DNA from: Streptomyces sp. NBC_01210
GTDB lineage: Bacteria > Actinomycetota > Actinomycetes > Streptomycetales > Streptomycetaceae
Direction: 5' to 3'
DNA length: 64,000 nucleotides
NCBI RefSeq assembly: GCF_036010325.1
Contig: NZ_CP108549.1
Coordinates: forward strand, 4,960,001 to 5,024,000
Each line of letters opens with the position of its first letter. Within the stretch, counting starts at the first letter, position 1. This document shows, in pieces, positions 1 to 10,000 of the stretch. Below the pieces are notes generated by a model. That model made no database searches. It saw nothing but the letters and a program-made list of their open reading frames with translations, and was not told the DNA's origin. Made by a program: the position numbers and the translations under genes.

Positions 1-1035
1 TTCGCGGTGACCGCGAGCTTCCTGCTGCCCCAGGCGACGCTGCTGACCGACGGTTCCTGGAGCGAGCTCGCGTCCCTGCTGATGGGTCTCGGTCTGCTGG
101 CGGCCTCCGCCGTCGCGCCTCCCGGCCCCCGGCCCGTCGCGTGTCTCGTGGCCGGCTCCGGCGCCTGCGCCGCCGGGTACCTCCTCGTCCGCGGAGAGTA
201 TGCCGACGACCGTCTCACGGGGCTGGGCCTGAACCCCAACTACCTGGGAGCAGTACTGGCACTTGCACTGGTCGCGGCAGTCAGCCTGGCGCGGCTCGAC
301 CGTTCCTGGGTGTGGCTGCTGCCCGCGCTGCCGTGTGCCGTCGCCATCCTGCAGACCCGCTCGCGAGGCGCCTTTCTGATGGTCGCGGCAGGGCTGGCCT
401 GCATCCTCCTCGTCGGCCGTCCACTGCGGCAGAAGGTGCTCATCTCGCTGACGATCGTCGCCGCAGCGCTGGCTCTACCGGGATCGCTCGACGCGGTCGG
501 GGAAAACCTGACGGGGAATCGGACGTCGACCGAGCTGACCGCGAACACCGAGGTGCGGAAGCAGGCCGCCCTGCTGGCCGTGCGTGTGGCGCTCGACCAC
601 CCCGTCCGCGGCATCGGGTACGGGGGGTTCGCCGGCTACGCCCAGTCCTCGTCCGGCCTCGGCATCAACATCAACACCCACAACGACTACCTTCGCCTGG
701 CGGCCGAGGCCGGACTCGGCACGCTCGCCCTCCTCGTGGCTCTCCTGTGGCTCGGCCTGGGCCGTCGGTACACCACAGACCGGGCGATTCTCCAATCGCT
801 GGGAGTGGCCTACTCGGTGGGACTGCTGTTCGCCAACACCCTGGGGAGCCTGGTGGTGACCGCTCCATTCTGGGTCTCCCTGGGCTGCCTCCTCGCGTCC
901 GGGCAGAGACGACGGACGCCTTCGTGCCCGGCCCCTGCCTTGACGAAGGAGCCGGGGAATCCGACGGCGAGGCAGGGGCCGGCCGGTGCGGTTGTGCCCC
1001 CTCCCGGCGGACCCGGCGTCACCGTGAACGGCTGA
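1..1035 (+). CDS. O-antigen ligase-like (Wzy_C) membrane protein, 5' end outside window
   Basis: The reading frame is open from base 1, so the N-terminus lies upstream of the window. The visible part is a run of hydrophobic segments with a periplasmic-type loop containing TRSRG and, later, the motif HPVRGIGYGGF followed by NTHNDYLRLAAEAG. The H-N-x-Y/L pattern and the preceding G-x-G-x-G-x-F stretch are typical of the O-antigen ligase/polymerase (Wzy_C) superfamily. Family members ligate or polymerise lipid-linked glycans at the outer face of the membrane; in Streptomyces they sit in exopolysaccharide clusters. The C-terminal ~45 residues are Pro/Gly-rich and probably cytoplasmic. The gene converges on the tyrosine phosphatase gene at 1094, which fits a polysaccharide locus. 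The substrate cannot be inferred. Confidence 0.75.
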   Translation, partial: FAVTASFLLPQATLLTDGSWSELASLLMGLGLLAASAVAPPGPRPVACLVAGSGACAAGYLLVRGEYADDRLTGLGLNPNYLGAVLALALVAAVSLARLDRSWVWLLPALPCAVAILQTRSRGAFLMVAAGLACILLVGRPLRQKVLISLTIVAAALALPGSLDAVGENLTGNRTSTELTANTEVRKQAALLAVRVALDHPVRGIGYGGFAGYAQSSSGLGININTHNDYLRLAAEAGLGTLALLVALLWLGLGRRYTTDRAILQSLGVAYSVGLLFANTLGSLVVTAPFWVSLGCLLASGQRRRTPSCPAPALTKEPGNPTARQGPAGAVVPPPGGPGVTVNG

Positions 1036-1093
1036 TCGACGGGAACACGTCTCCGTCGCCGGAGCCCGGCGGCACCGACCGGGGCGGTGCGCC

Positions 1094-1693
1094 TCAGTGC
1101 GCGCGCAGCGCGGCGGCGATCCGCTCCACCGACTCCTCGATCCGCGTCACGCACTCCCGCGTCTCCGCGGGGCTCGCACCGAGAGGATCGGCCACGTCGT
1201 CATCGGCCACGTCCACTCCTGCCGCACCGCGCCGGGCCGCCGCACCCGCCACGAGCGCGGCGAACCGGGCGGCCGGGTCCGTCACACCCGCCGCGTCCTC
1301 GGCCCGGACCAGCCGGGCGAACTCACGCAGGCTGAAGGCCCGGGACAGGGCCCGCACAGGGGAGAGCCGTACCGCTGCCTCGCGATGCTCCCTCGCGGCC
1401 CCGAGCAGCAGATCCGCGGCCTCGACCAGCCCGGCCGACAGCCGGCGCGTGACCGTCCCGGACGGGTCCGCGCCTCGTTCGGCGACCATGGACGCAGCCG
1501 TGGCCGCCATCGGTGTGCCCGGGACGGCCTCCGTGCCCGCACTGCTCACATGGACCGCCTCCCGCAGTGCGGTCAGCCGCTGCCGCAGAAGGCATTCGGC
1601 GACGGGCGACCGGTAGAGATTGGCGGTGCACACCGTGAGTACCCGAAACGGGGCCGGGCGCATGGCGGCGGAGGGCGAAGCGAAATCCGACAT
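1094..1693 (-). CDS. low-molecular-weight protein-tyrosine phosphatase-like protein
   Basis: About 199 residues with the LMW-PTP signature VCTANLYRSP near residue 22, giving the C-x5-R-S catalytic P-loop (C22, R28), and a C-terminal DPLG that matches the family's general-acid loop (DPxG). The family dephosphorylates phosphotyrosine; Wzb-type members control the tyrosine kinases of capsule/exopolysaccharide export, and that role is likely here given the neighbouring ligase-like and surface-protein genes. The frame is open to 1771, but the Met at 1693 gives a length closer to the family; a Met at 1663 is also possible, and no strong ribosome-binding site decides between them. The insert between the P-loop and the acid loop is rich in Ala/Arg and unlike classical Wzb, so the substrate is uncertain. 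Confidence 0.75.
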   Translation of the reverse strand: MSDFASPSAAMRPAPFRVLTVCTANLYRSPVAECLLRQRLTALREAVHVSSAGTEAVPGTPMAATAASMVAERGADPSGTVTRRLSAGLVEAADLLLGAAREHREAAVRLSPVRALSRAFSLREFARLVRAEDAAGVTDPAARFAALVAGAAARRGAAGVDVADDDVADPLGASPAETRECVTRIEESVERIAAALRAH

Positions 1694-1771
1694 GGCGTCA
1701 GTATCACCGCGGAACCGCCCAATTGCCGGCCGGACTCGGCAGCTGTACCGGACCGGCCGGAGAGAGGCCAC

Positions 1772-3631
1772 TCAGTCCCCGGAGCACCCGGGTGAGGGAT
1801 GCACCGTGGCTCGCAGCGGGCGTGGCAGTCGCTGGTGGAAGACGATGGGTCCGTGGTCGGTCGGGGGCTCCAGCAGGTGCAGCGTCAACGTCCGGCTGCT
1901 GCCCGCGGGTACTTCGACGTCGAACGTGTACACCGGATGGCCGCGCTCGACACCCGGTGTCAGGAAGGCGCGCCGCCCGTCGAGGTCAGCCTTGACCAGA
2001 TCTGCCCCGCTGGTCGCGAAGTAGGAGACCAGCAGGCGATTGTCGCCCTGGTGCGTCGGATAGGGGGGCTTGTCGAGACGATCGGTGACGTAGTTCGGAA
2101 GCCCTGTGGACGGTGCACCGTTGGAGAAGACCGCCTTGACGGTGACCTCGCGGCCGGCGGCGGTGCAGCGGCCGGGGTACCAGTCCAGGGTGCGGTCGAG
2201 GTAGTAGTCGAGCTTGGTGCCGGCGGCATTGTTGACCACCAGGCCGGCGTAGGGCTCCGGACGCCGCGGCAAGGAGCCGCCGACCGGGCGTGATTCCAGC
2301 TCCTGCTGCTCCTTCGCGTGGGCGCTCCAGGCGGTCACCTGCCCGTTGCCCAGCAACTCGTACAGGCCGAGCAGCAGCGAGGGCCGCAGTTGGGGATCCT
2401 CGGCGGCGGTCATCAACCGCCCGGCAGCGGCGCGGGCCACGTCCAGCAGGAAAGCCTTGCGCTTGAGCGGGTCCGGGTACGTCATGTAGTTGGTGCGCTC
2501 GCTGATGTCCACCACGTTGTCCGCGCTGACGACTGTGCCGTCGGTCGTGCGCGCCTGCCCGGAGGCTGCGAGCAGCCGGGCCAGCGCGCCCGGATCCAGT
2601 GCGAGTACGCCATCGACACGCTCGCCGCTCTGGTGGAGCCAGGTGGCCGACCAGATACGCGCGGCGTAGGGGAAGTGCGGGCTCATGTTGGAGTTGGCCC
2701 AGGTGTTCACCGCATCGCCACGTCCGTACATGGTGGCGAACTCGGCACCGAGGTCCACCTCGGGGCGAGCGCCCACCATCTCGGCGTCGCTTCCGAAATG
2801 CGTCAGCTCCAGCGCCCCCCGGTCGGCTGTCAGCATGGCGAAGGCACCGGGCATCCCACCGGTTCCACGTGCCTCCGCGGGGTTCTGGAACATCACGAGG
2901 TAACGCCGCGGACCGTCCGCCCCCATCATCTGCGGCAGGAGGCGGGCGCCGGTGGCGGCGTTCTCCATAGCGGGCGCCATCCGGTCCAGCTTGCCGATGA
3001 GTTGGTCCCGGACCCGGTCCACGGCGGGGAGCCAGGTGTGGCGGGGCAATCTGCGGGCCTCCGTACGAGCTGCCGCCACCTGTCGTGAGGCCTGCTCGAG
3101 AGCTGGGGCGGCACTGCGCAGTTCGGCGAGGTTCAGGTGCCCGCCACCGGCCCCTGCGCCGTTCGTGATGTTGCCGGCGGTGTTTACGACGGCCGGCAGC
3201 ACCTCGCCGGCCAGCCGGTCGACGGCCTTGGCCGTACCACGGACGGTCGCGAGAGGGCCTCCGAGGCCGGGCACGTGCGCGGCCAGGGACCACGCGGGTC
3301 CGCTGGTGAGCCGGTGCGCCCGGGCCGCGTGCGCCGCAGCGGAACGGCCCGCTGCTTCGGCGCGCGCCCTGCGGCCCGTGGCGCCACTCGCCGTCGGGAC
3401 CGGCGAGGGGGACGCCGTCACCGTGTTCCGCAGCGTCTCCAGGTCGAGTCGGGCCGCGAGCAGCTCGCTACGGGCGTACAGACCCGTGACGAGCACCCAG
3501 CCCGAACCGGCGAGAAGAAAACCTGCCGCCACCCACATCACCGGCCTGATGCGACGGTGATTCCGTCGCACCAGGCCGGTGACATAAGACAGAACGGCGC
3601 TGGCCGAGAGTCTTTGGGTGGTCCACGGCAT
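1772..3631 (-). CDS. DUF4012 family membrane-anchored protein
   Basis: 619 residues. An Arg-rich N-terminus is followed by one membrane helix (about residues 30-52), a coiled/Ala-rich segment, and then a large extracytoplasmic region with the features of DUF4012: a GPRRYLVMFQNPAEARGTGGMPG block, NMSPHFPYAA and the DISERTNYMTYPD segment. Members of this family are found next to exopolysaccharide and cell-envelope genes in actinobacteria; their biochemical function is unknown. It begins 8 bases after the stop of the upstream sortase-substrate gene (3640-4557), so the two are probably co-transcribed, with the phosphatase gene following 78 bases downstream. Confidence 0.8.
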   Translation of the reverse strand: MPWTTQRLSASAVLSYVTGLVRRNHRRIRPVMWVAAGFLLAGSGWVLVTGLYARSELLAARLDLETLRNTVTASPSPVPTASGATGRRARAEAAGRSAAAHAARAHRLTSGPAWSLAAHVPGLGGPLATVRGTAKAVDRLAGEVLPAVVNTAGNITNGAGAGGGHLNLAELRSAAPALEQASRQVAAARTEARRLPRHTWLPAVDRVRDQLIGKLDRMAPAMENAATGARLLPQMMGADGPRRYLVMFQNPAEARGTGGMPGAFAMLTADRGALELTHFGSDAEMVGARPEVDLGAEFATMYGRGDAVNTWANSNMSPHFPYAARIWSATWLHQSGERVDGVLALDPGALARLLAASGQARTTDGTVVSADNVVDISERTNYMTYPDPLKRKAFLLDVARAAAGRLMTAAEDPQLRPSLLLGLYELLGNGQVTAWSAHAKEQQELESRPVGGSLPRRPEPYAGLVVNNAAGTKLDYYLDRTLDWYPGRCTAAGREVTVKAVFSNGAPSTGLPNYVTDRLDKPPYPTHQGDNRLLVSYFATSGADLVKADLDGRRAFLTPGVERGHPVYTFDVEVPAGSSRTLTLHLLEPPTDHGPIVFHQRLPRPLRATVHPSPGCSGD

Positions 3632-3639
3632 CGTTGGTC

Positions 3640-4557
3640 TCAGCCGCGTTCAGCGTCAGTACGCCGACGCCTGGTGATCACCAGTGTCCCGCCACCGAGA
3701 AGCAACAGACCACCTGCCGCGGTGAGCAGAGCCACCGGTGCATCCGATGAACCGGTGTCCGCGAGCCCGGACTTGTTGCCGTGACCGGAGGAGCCGTTGT
3801 CGTGACCTGAGTCGGAGGAGCCGTTGTCGTGACCTGAGTTGGAGGAGCCCCCATTCTCGTCACCGTGCCCGTCGTCGTTGCCGCCGCCGTGCCCGTCACC
3901 GTGCCCGTCGCCGTCGCCGTCACCGGGGCGTCCGTGCCCGTCGCCGTCACCGTCGCCGTCACCGGGGCGTCCGTGCCCGTCGCCGTCGCCGTCGCCGTCA
4001 CCGTCGCCGGGCGGATGAGTCCCGCCGTCACCGGGCGGATGGCTCCCGCCACCGCCCCCGGGAGCAGCGGACACGGTCACCGTCGCGGACAGCGTGAGTC
4101 CGGATGTCTGGCCGACGAGCTGGTAGAGGTAGGTGCCCGGGCGGACGCGCGCGGGGATGGTGATCCCTCCAGTCACAATGCCGTTGGCGTCGGCGGTGAA
4201 GGTGCCGAGCACCACGCTTCCCCCGCCTCCGCCTCCGCCACCCCCGCTTCCTCCGCCATCGCCGTTCGGTGTGGCCGACGCAAGGGGCCGTACGGACGCG
4301 GGCGATCCCCTCAGTGCGGCCCTGGCTGCGGCTCCAGCTGTGGGGACGAGGCTGACGACAACCTGCTCCAGGGGTTGGAAGCCGGTCGCGGTGTGGTTGA
4401 TCGGATCACCGGGGACCACGGTGTTGTCGTCGATCACAACACCGGGAGCTGGTGGGTACTGTGCGAACGCCGGTTCGGCGGCCACCAGTGAAGCGGCGGC
4501 AATCAGGCTTGTGGTGGTGGCGGCCAGTGCGACACGCCATCCAGAACGTCTGGGCAT
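3640..4557 (-). CDS. sortase-anchored surface protein with Asp/Gly/His repeats (LADTG motif)
   Basis: 305 residues. A Sec signal peptide ends near AFA-QYPP, followed by an Ig-like/adhesion-type stretch (VVIDDNTVVPGDPINHTATGF), a poly-Gly linker, a second beta-rich segment and a low-complexity region of repeated DGDGDGHGRPGDG units and then GHDNGSS units. The C-terminus has LADTG (about residue 264), a hydrophobic helix and a RRRR tail: the arrangement of a class E (LAxTG) sortase substrate. The Asp-rich repeats could bind Ca2+ or other divalent cations (inference). It starts the minus-strand operon that continues into the DUF4012 gene. A Met-Pro-Arg-Arg start at 4557 is supported by the signal peptide beginning there. 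Confidence 0.8.
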   Translation of the reverse strand: MPRRSGWRVALAATTTSLIAAASLVAAEPAFAQYPPAPGVVIDDNTVVPGDPINHTATGFQPLEQVVVSLVPTAGAAARAALRGSPASVRPLASATPNGDGGGSGGGGGGGGGSVVLGTFTADANGIVTGGITIPARVRPGTYLYQLVGQTSGLTLSATVTVSAAPGGGGGSHPPGDGGTHPPGDGDGDGDGDGHGRPGDGDGDGDGHGRPGDGDGDGHGDGHGGGNDDGHGDENGGSSNSGHDNGSSDSGHDNGSSGHGNKSGLADTGSSDAPVALLTAAGGLLLLGGGTLVITRRRRTDAERG

Positions 4558-5295
4558 CGGGTCGGGGCTCCTTCGGAAGGCGCTTGATGAGTGATCGTCC
4601 GTTGTTGTCGGCGTGGGGAGAGTCGAGCGATCAATGCCGGACAGGCTGTGGGAAGTTTCTGTTTCAGGCCGTGGCCCCGCGGCCGGTTATGCGGACGCAG
4701 AAGCCCCACCGCGTTGTCGTCGAGCAGCTCGGTGCGGACGGCCATCCGGACCGGCCCCAGTGTGAAATCGACTCGGTACGTGTTCGCGCACTCCAGGGGC
4801 GCACCATGGCGTGGGTGAACAGGTCCGCCGTCTGCACCACCTCCACCGACATCGCGCTGATCACTCCCTTGCCTCAATCGGCACTGCGGCAGGTCTTCTG
4901 CCATCGCCGACTGCCCGATTCCGGACGACTTCCGGGCCATGACTCATCGGCAGCAAGGCCATCGACCGAGATCAAGCAACAGGATCCATAGACGTGGGAG
5001 GCTCCGGCAAAACAGGCTCACCCGGCGCTCCACAGGACGGCGCAGTGGATGCACTCATGTGGCCCTCAGCGCTCGCGGCCGCGGCCTGACTCTGGTGAGG
5101 CCTGTATCGCGAAGCGGGAGACCTCGGCCTGAGGCGTGCCCATGCCCCGGCGACATCGGCGCCCGGGTGCCCTCGGAGGTCGGGGTGAGCCCTGCCGTGT
5201 CCGGTGCGGCGGCTGCGCGTCCGGTTCACGGGCGTCGGGCCGACTGAAACCACAGTGAAACCGCGGTGAAGCTCACCGCTCGCACGCTCTGCGGC
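4558..5295. other. intergenic region, no supported gene
   Basis: About 740 bases between the divergent surface-protein gene and the ABC transporter. Several open frames exist, and one minus-strand stretch (roughly 4660-4870) reads somewhat protein-like across two frames (YRVDFTLGPVRMAVRTE), which may be a decayed gene, but I cannot assign it to a family. Promoters for both flanking operons must lie here. Confidence 0.4.
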
Positions 5296-6267
5296 ATGAC
5301 TTCGAACCAACGCCTCACCCCGACCCGACCGGCCATCGTGGCCACCGGGCTGCGCAAGTCGTACGGCGACAAGGTCGTGCTCGACGGCATCGATCTGAAC
5401 GTCGCCAAGGGAACGATCTTCTCGCTGCTCGGTCCCAACGGCGCCGGCAAGACCACCGCGGTCCAGATCCTGTCCACACTGATCACCGCCGACAGCGGTC
5501 GGCTGAGCGTTGCCGGGCACGATCCGGCCACGGACCCCCAGGCGGTACGCGCCGCGATCGGTGTCACCGGCCAGTTCTCCGCGGTCGACAACATGATCAC
5601 CGGCGAGGAGAACATGACCCTCATGGCGGACCTGCACCACCTGGGCCGCCGCGAGGGCCGCCGGCTCACCGCCGAGCTGCTCGAGCGCTTCGATCTGGTC
5701 GACGCGGCCAAGAAGCCCGCATCCACCTACTCCGGCGGTATGCGACGCCGGCTCGACATCGCGATGACCCTGGTCGGCGCCCCGAGCGTGATCTTCCTCG
5801 ACGAGCCGACCACCGGGCTCGACCCGCGCAGTCGCCACAACATGTGGGAGATCATCCGCGACTTGGTGGCCGGCGGCGTCACGGTCTTCCTGACGACGCA
5901 GTACCTGGAGGAGGCCGACCAGCTCGCGGACCGGATCGCGGTACTCAACCAGGGAAAGCTCGTCGCTCAGGGCACTCCGGAGGAGCTCAAGCGCCTTGTC
6001 CCCGGCGGTCACGTCCGGCTGACGTTCGGCGACGGCAGCGCATTCGAGGCGGCAGCCCGTGCCTTCGGCCTGGGGCTGCGGGACGCCGACGCGCTCACGC
6101 TCACCGTCCCGAACGACGGCAGCGTACGCGGACTGCGCGCCGTTCTCGACGTACTCGACGCCGCGTCGATCGAGGTCGACGAGCTGTCCGTGCACACCCC
6201 CGATCTCGACGACGTGTTCTTCGCGGTCACCGGCCGTCCCGACAACGAGAAGGTGCAAGCCCGATGA
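5296..6267 (+). CDS. ABC transporter ATP-binding protein, DrrA/daunorubicin-resistance type
   Basis: 323 residues with a full nucleotide-binding domain: Walker A GPNGAGKTT (about residue 46), signature YSGGMRRR, Walker B VIFLDEPTTGLDP, and an H-loop region read as FLTTQYLEEAD, where Gln/Tyr replaces the usual TH, as in DrrA-like ATPases. The C-terminal ~90 residues match the DrrA-type extension ending in SVHTPDLDDVFFAVTG. It energises export by the permease encoded immediately downstream, whose ATG overlaps this stop (ATGA). The Met at 5296 gives the typical N-terminus; a GTG at 5266 is in frame but less likely. Probable role: export of a drug-like or lipid substrate that the sequence does not identify. 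Confidence 0.92.
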   Translation: MTSNQRLTPTRPAIVATGLRKSYGDKVVLDGIDLNVAKGTIFSLLGPNGAGKTTAVQILSTLITADSGRLSVAGHDPATDPQAVRAAIGVTGQFSAVDNMITGEENMTLMADLHHLGRREGRRLTAELLERFDLVDAAKKPASTYSGGMRRRLDIAMTLVGAPSVIFLDEPTTGLDPRSRHNMWEIIRDLVAGGVTVFLTTQYLEEADQLADRIAVLNQGKLVAQGTPEELKRLVPGGHVRLTFGDGSAFEAAARAFGLGLRDADALTLTVPNDGSVRGLRAVLDVLDAASIEVDELSVHTPDLDDVFFAVTGRPDNEKVQAR

Positions 6268-7064
6268 GTTCCACGATGAGTTCGACGTCGTACGCCCTGC
6301 GCGACTCCGCCACCATGCTGCGGCGCAATCTGCTGCACGCCAGGCGCTACCCCTCCATGACGATCGGCGTCGTGGCCATGCCGATCATCATGCTGCTCCT
6401 CTTCGTGTACGTCTTCGGCAGCGCGCTGAGCAATGGGCTCGGCGGCGGCGGGGACCGCGGCGCGTACATCGCCTATGTCGTACCGGGAATCCTGCTGATC
6501 ACCGTGGGCTCGGGTGCGACGCCGACAGCGGTGGCCGTCTGCACCGACATGGCCGAAGGGATCGTCGCCCGCTTCCGCACCATGGCGATCTCCCGCGCCT
6601 CCGTCCTGATCGGCCATGTGGTCGGCAGCGTGATCCAGACCGTGGTCAGCCTGACCCTGGTGGTCGGTGTCGCTCTCGCGATCGGATTCCGGTCCAGCGC
6701 GACGCCCGTCGAGTGGCTGGCCGCGGCCGGGATCCTGACCCTGATCGCCTTCGCGCTCACCTGGGTTGCGGTCGGTCTCGGCCTGAAGAGCCCGAACCCC
6801 GAGGCGGCGAGCAACGCCGTGCTTCCGCTCTCGTTCCTGCTGCCCTTCATCAGCAGCGCCTTCGTACCGGTGGACTCGATGCCGTCCTGGATCCGCTGGT
6901 TCGCCGAGTACCAGCCGTTCACCACCGTCATCGAGACCCTGCGCGGCCTGCTGACGGGCACGGAGATCGGCAACAACGGGCTGATCGCCGTCGCCTGGTG
7001 CCTCGGCATCACCGCGGCCGGTTACCTCTGGTCGAAGAAGATCTTCAACCGCGACCCTCGCTGA
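6264..7064 (+). CDS. ABC-2 type permease, DrrB-like
   Basis: 266 residues with about six predicted membrane helices and the ABC-2 permease pattern (GVVAMPIIMLLLFVYVFG near the start; PLSFLLPFISSAFVPVDSMP; WFAEYQPFTTVIETLRGLL near the C-terminus). It pairs with the ATPase gene through a 4-bp ATGA overlap, implying translational coupling. The stop overlaps the end of the convergent AfsR-like gene by about 20 bases (7045-7064), an unusually tight convergent arrangement with no room for a separate terminator. Confidence 0.9.
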   Translation: MSSTMSSTSYALRDSATMLRRNLLHARRYPSMTIGVVAMPIIMLLLFVYVFGSALSNGLGGGGDRGAYIAYVVPGILLITVGSGATPTAVAVCTDMAEGIVARFRTMAISRASVLIGHVVGSVIQTVVSLTLVVGVALAIGFRSSATPVEWLAAAGILTLIAFALTWVAVGLGLKSPNPEAASNAVLPLSFLLPFISSAFVPVDSMPSWIRWFAEYQPFTTVIETLRGLLTGTEIGNNGLIAVAWCLGITAAGYLWSKKIFNRDPR

Positions 7065-10000
7065 CCCGAAACCCCAACTCATCCAAGGGGGTGTCCCGTT
7101 CCTCCAGCGCCGTCAGCGCGGCGGCCCGCAGTCCGTCCCCGTCCAGGGCGGCGTACTCCGACACGGCGTCGGCGTACGCCGCCCTGTCGGCCTGTTCGGC
7201 CGCCTGCCGCGCCCGGGCGGAGGACATGGTGGGCTGGAAGTTGCGAAGATGACGGAAGCGATCTGCCAGGGCGAGAAGCCGCGCCCCCGACCTCGTACGG
7301 CCGTGGTCGAGGTCGACCGCGCCGAGCGCGAGCAGCAGCGCACCGCAGACCGGGGAGTTCACCAGGGTCGGCAGGCCGTCGCGGCGCGTCAGCAGCGCCC
7401 CGAGCCCGTCCTCCACAGCGCCGTCGATCTCCTCCACGAGGTCGAGCCGGCCGTGCCACGCATGAGCGGTCAAAGCGACGGCCTGGACCTCCAGGAGCCA
7501 GGGTTCCAGGCCCCGTTCGGCGCCGAACACCGGGCCCGCGCTGTTCTTCACCTGATCGACGGCCCGGCGCCACAGACGCAGACCCGCTTCGGTCTCGCCA
7601 CGCGTGAGCGCGATCTCCGCGCGTGCCCCGAGGCCGGGCGTGAGCACGTCCGAGGTCTCCCGCGGCTGGTTGAGCATCATCTGCTCGAGCCAGCGCTCCG
7701 CCTCGTCGACCGCGCCGGTCTGCAGACTGGCGAGCACCATTCCCCAGCGGATCCCGAGCGAGTCGGTCCCCACCCCGAGCCTCTCGAGGACCTGCAGGGC
7801 CGACTTCATGTGGGGCAGTGCCGCATCTCCCCGCTCGGCCTGCAGACACAGTTCGGCCATCCGGCAAGGGGCCATGACCTGCACCCACGGGATGCGCCGG
7901 TCCTCGAAGGCCTTGAGCATCCGGTCGGCCGCCGTCAGCGCGCGGTCCAGGTCGTACTCGCTCTCCCACACATAGCTGGCGACGCAGTTGGCGACGCCGG
8001 CGAGCAGGGGCTCGTCGCTCTCGCACAGCGCGTTCAGCGCCGAGTGCTCCGGGCCCAGGAGCTCGGGTGCGGCGCACAGCACGATCGAGAGGGCGCCGAT
8101 CAGGGTGTCCGGCGAGGCCGGCGGCAGCCGGCGCAGGGTGACGAGGGGACGTATCGCCCCGGGACCGACGCCCAGGAACAGATTGGCGGTGCACATGACC
8201 GCGGCGGTCCGGGTGGCCTCGACGAGGCCGGGCCCGGGCCGGAAGTGGGAGAGCAGCGGTCCGGTGTCCTGGGTGAGCGGGACGAGGCGGGTGTAGTTGG
8301 CCTCGGTGGTCCACAGGCTCCCGAGCACCGCGGTGGTCGCCGCGACCGTGGCGCCGTCACCCCGGGCGAGGCCGAGGCGCAGCGCCTGGACGAGGTTGTC
8401 CTGCTCGGCCCTGATCAGCTCCCAGGACGTGAAGGGGTCAGGTCCGAACAGCGCGTCGTGGTGGGCCGCCCCGAAGTCGCCTGCCCACGCCATGAATTGC
8501 CCGGTCACATGACCGTCCTCGGCGGCCTCCGCCCGACGGGCCGTACTGAATTCACGTACGGTCTCCAGCATTCCGAAGCGTATGCCGGACGCGGTGTCGG
8601 TGACCTTGAGCAGGGACTGGTCGACCAGGTCCTCAAGCACCTGCGGGACGTCACTGCCGCCGGGCGGGCCGCCGAACAGCTCGTCGGCACCGAGCAGTTG
8701 CTCGGCCGCGTCCGCCGTGAAGCCGCCGGGAAAGACCGACAGCGCGCGCAGCGCCGCCCGCCCGGCCGGGTCCAGGAGGTTCCAGCTCCAGTCGACGACG
8801 GCGTGCAGAGTGCGGTGGCGCTGTGGTGAGTCCCGTGCCCCGCCCCGCAGCAGGGCGAACCGGTCCTCGAGCTTACGGGCGATCTCGCCGACCGACATGA
8901 CCCGCACCCGTGCCGCCGCCAGCTCCGCGGCCAGTGGCAGCCCGTCCAGCCGGCGGCAGAGTTCGGCCACCGTCCCGGCGGGCAGCTCGACACCGGGGCG
9001 GGCGGCCTGCGCCCGCTGCTCGAACAGCTCGACGGTCGTCGGCAGATTCAACTCCGGCAGCAGATACACCGATTCGGAGGAGATGCCGAGTGGCGCCCGA
9101 CTGGTGGTGAGCACCCGCAGATCGCGGGTCATCGACACCAGGGCCTGCACCAGCTCTGCCACGCCGCGGATGACATGCTCACAGTTGTCGAGAACCAGGA
9201 GCGCGGGACCGGGACCGAGGGCGCCCACGATGCCGGTGAGGACATCCGTCGAGATGGCGAAGTGGCTCACCGGAGTGCGCAGCGACTCACCGACGCCGAG
9301 GACCGAAGCGACCTCACCGGCTACGTCGTCGTCGCTGGTGAGACCGGCGAGCGCGACGAGATGCACCTCCCGCTGCTCCGCCTCGCGGCTCACCACATGC
9401 GCGAGCCGGGTCTTGCCCAGGCCGCCCGCCCCGACGATCGAGGTGACCCGGGACGTGCGCAGCAGCTCGGCCACCGCGGCGATGTCGGCGTCGCGGCCGA
9501 GCATCGGGTTGGGCTCGTGAGGCACCCCACGGCGGACCGCGGGTGCCTCACCCCGCAACAGCTCCTGGTGCACGGCCTGCAGCGCGGGCCCCGGGTCGGT
9601 GCCGAGCTCGTCGCGCAGCGTTCGGCGATAGCCGTCGTACGTCGCCAGAGCGGCGGACGGCCCCGCGGTGGCCGCCTCGCAGCGCAACAGCTCGAGCAGC
9701 ACCTCCTCGTCCCGCGGCAGCTCGCGGACCAGGCCGGTGAGCGGCTCCACCGCCTCGGCCCGGCGGCCCAGCCGCGCGAGGGCCAGTGCGCGGACCCGCA
9801 TGAGCGACCGATATGTCGGGGCCCGCTCCGCACGCAGCGCGGACACCGGGTCGTCGGGTATGGCGTCCTCATGGAACACGCCACCGCCACCGCCGTCCCA
9901 CAGCGCAAGCCCCGCCTCGGCGTGCGCGAGCGCCGCCGCATGGTCCCCGGCCCGGGAGCGCTCCGCGCCCGCGGCGGCGCGGAGAAGGACGGCGGAACTG

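Noticed and set aside
141..1616. 491-codon plus-strand frame at the left edge
   Set aside because: Arg/Pro/Gly-rich shadow crossing both the ligase-like gene and the phosphatase gene.
3780..4080. Short GC-rich repeats as a possible regulatory array or CRISPR
   Set aside because: They encode the Asp/Gly/His repeats of the LADTG surface protein in frame, with no unique spacers.
4503..4940. Possible regulatory or sporulation protein on the minus strand
   Set aside because: Protein-like segments are split over two frames and match no family I can name.
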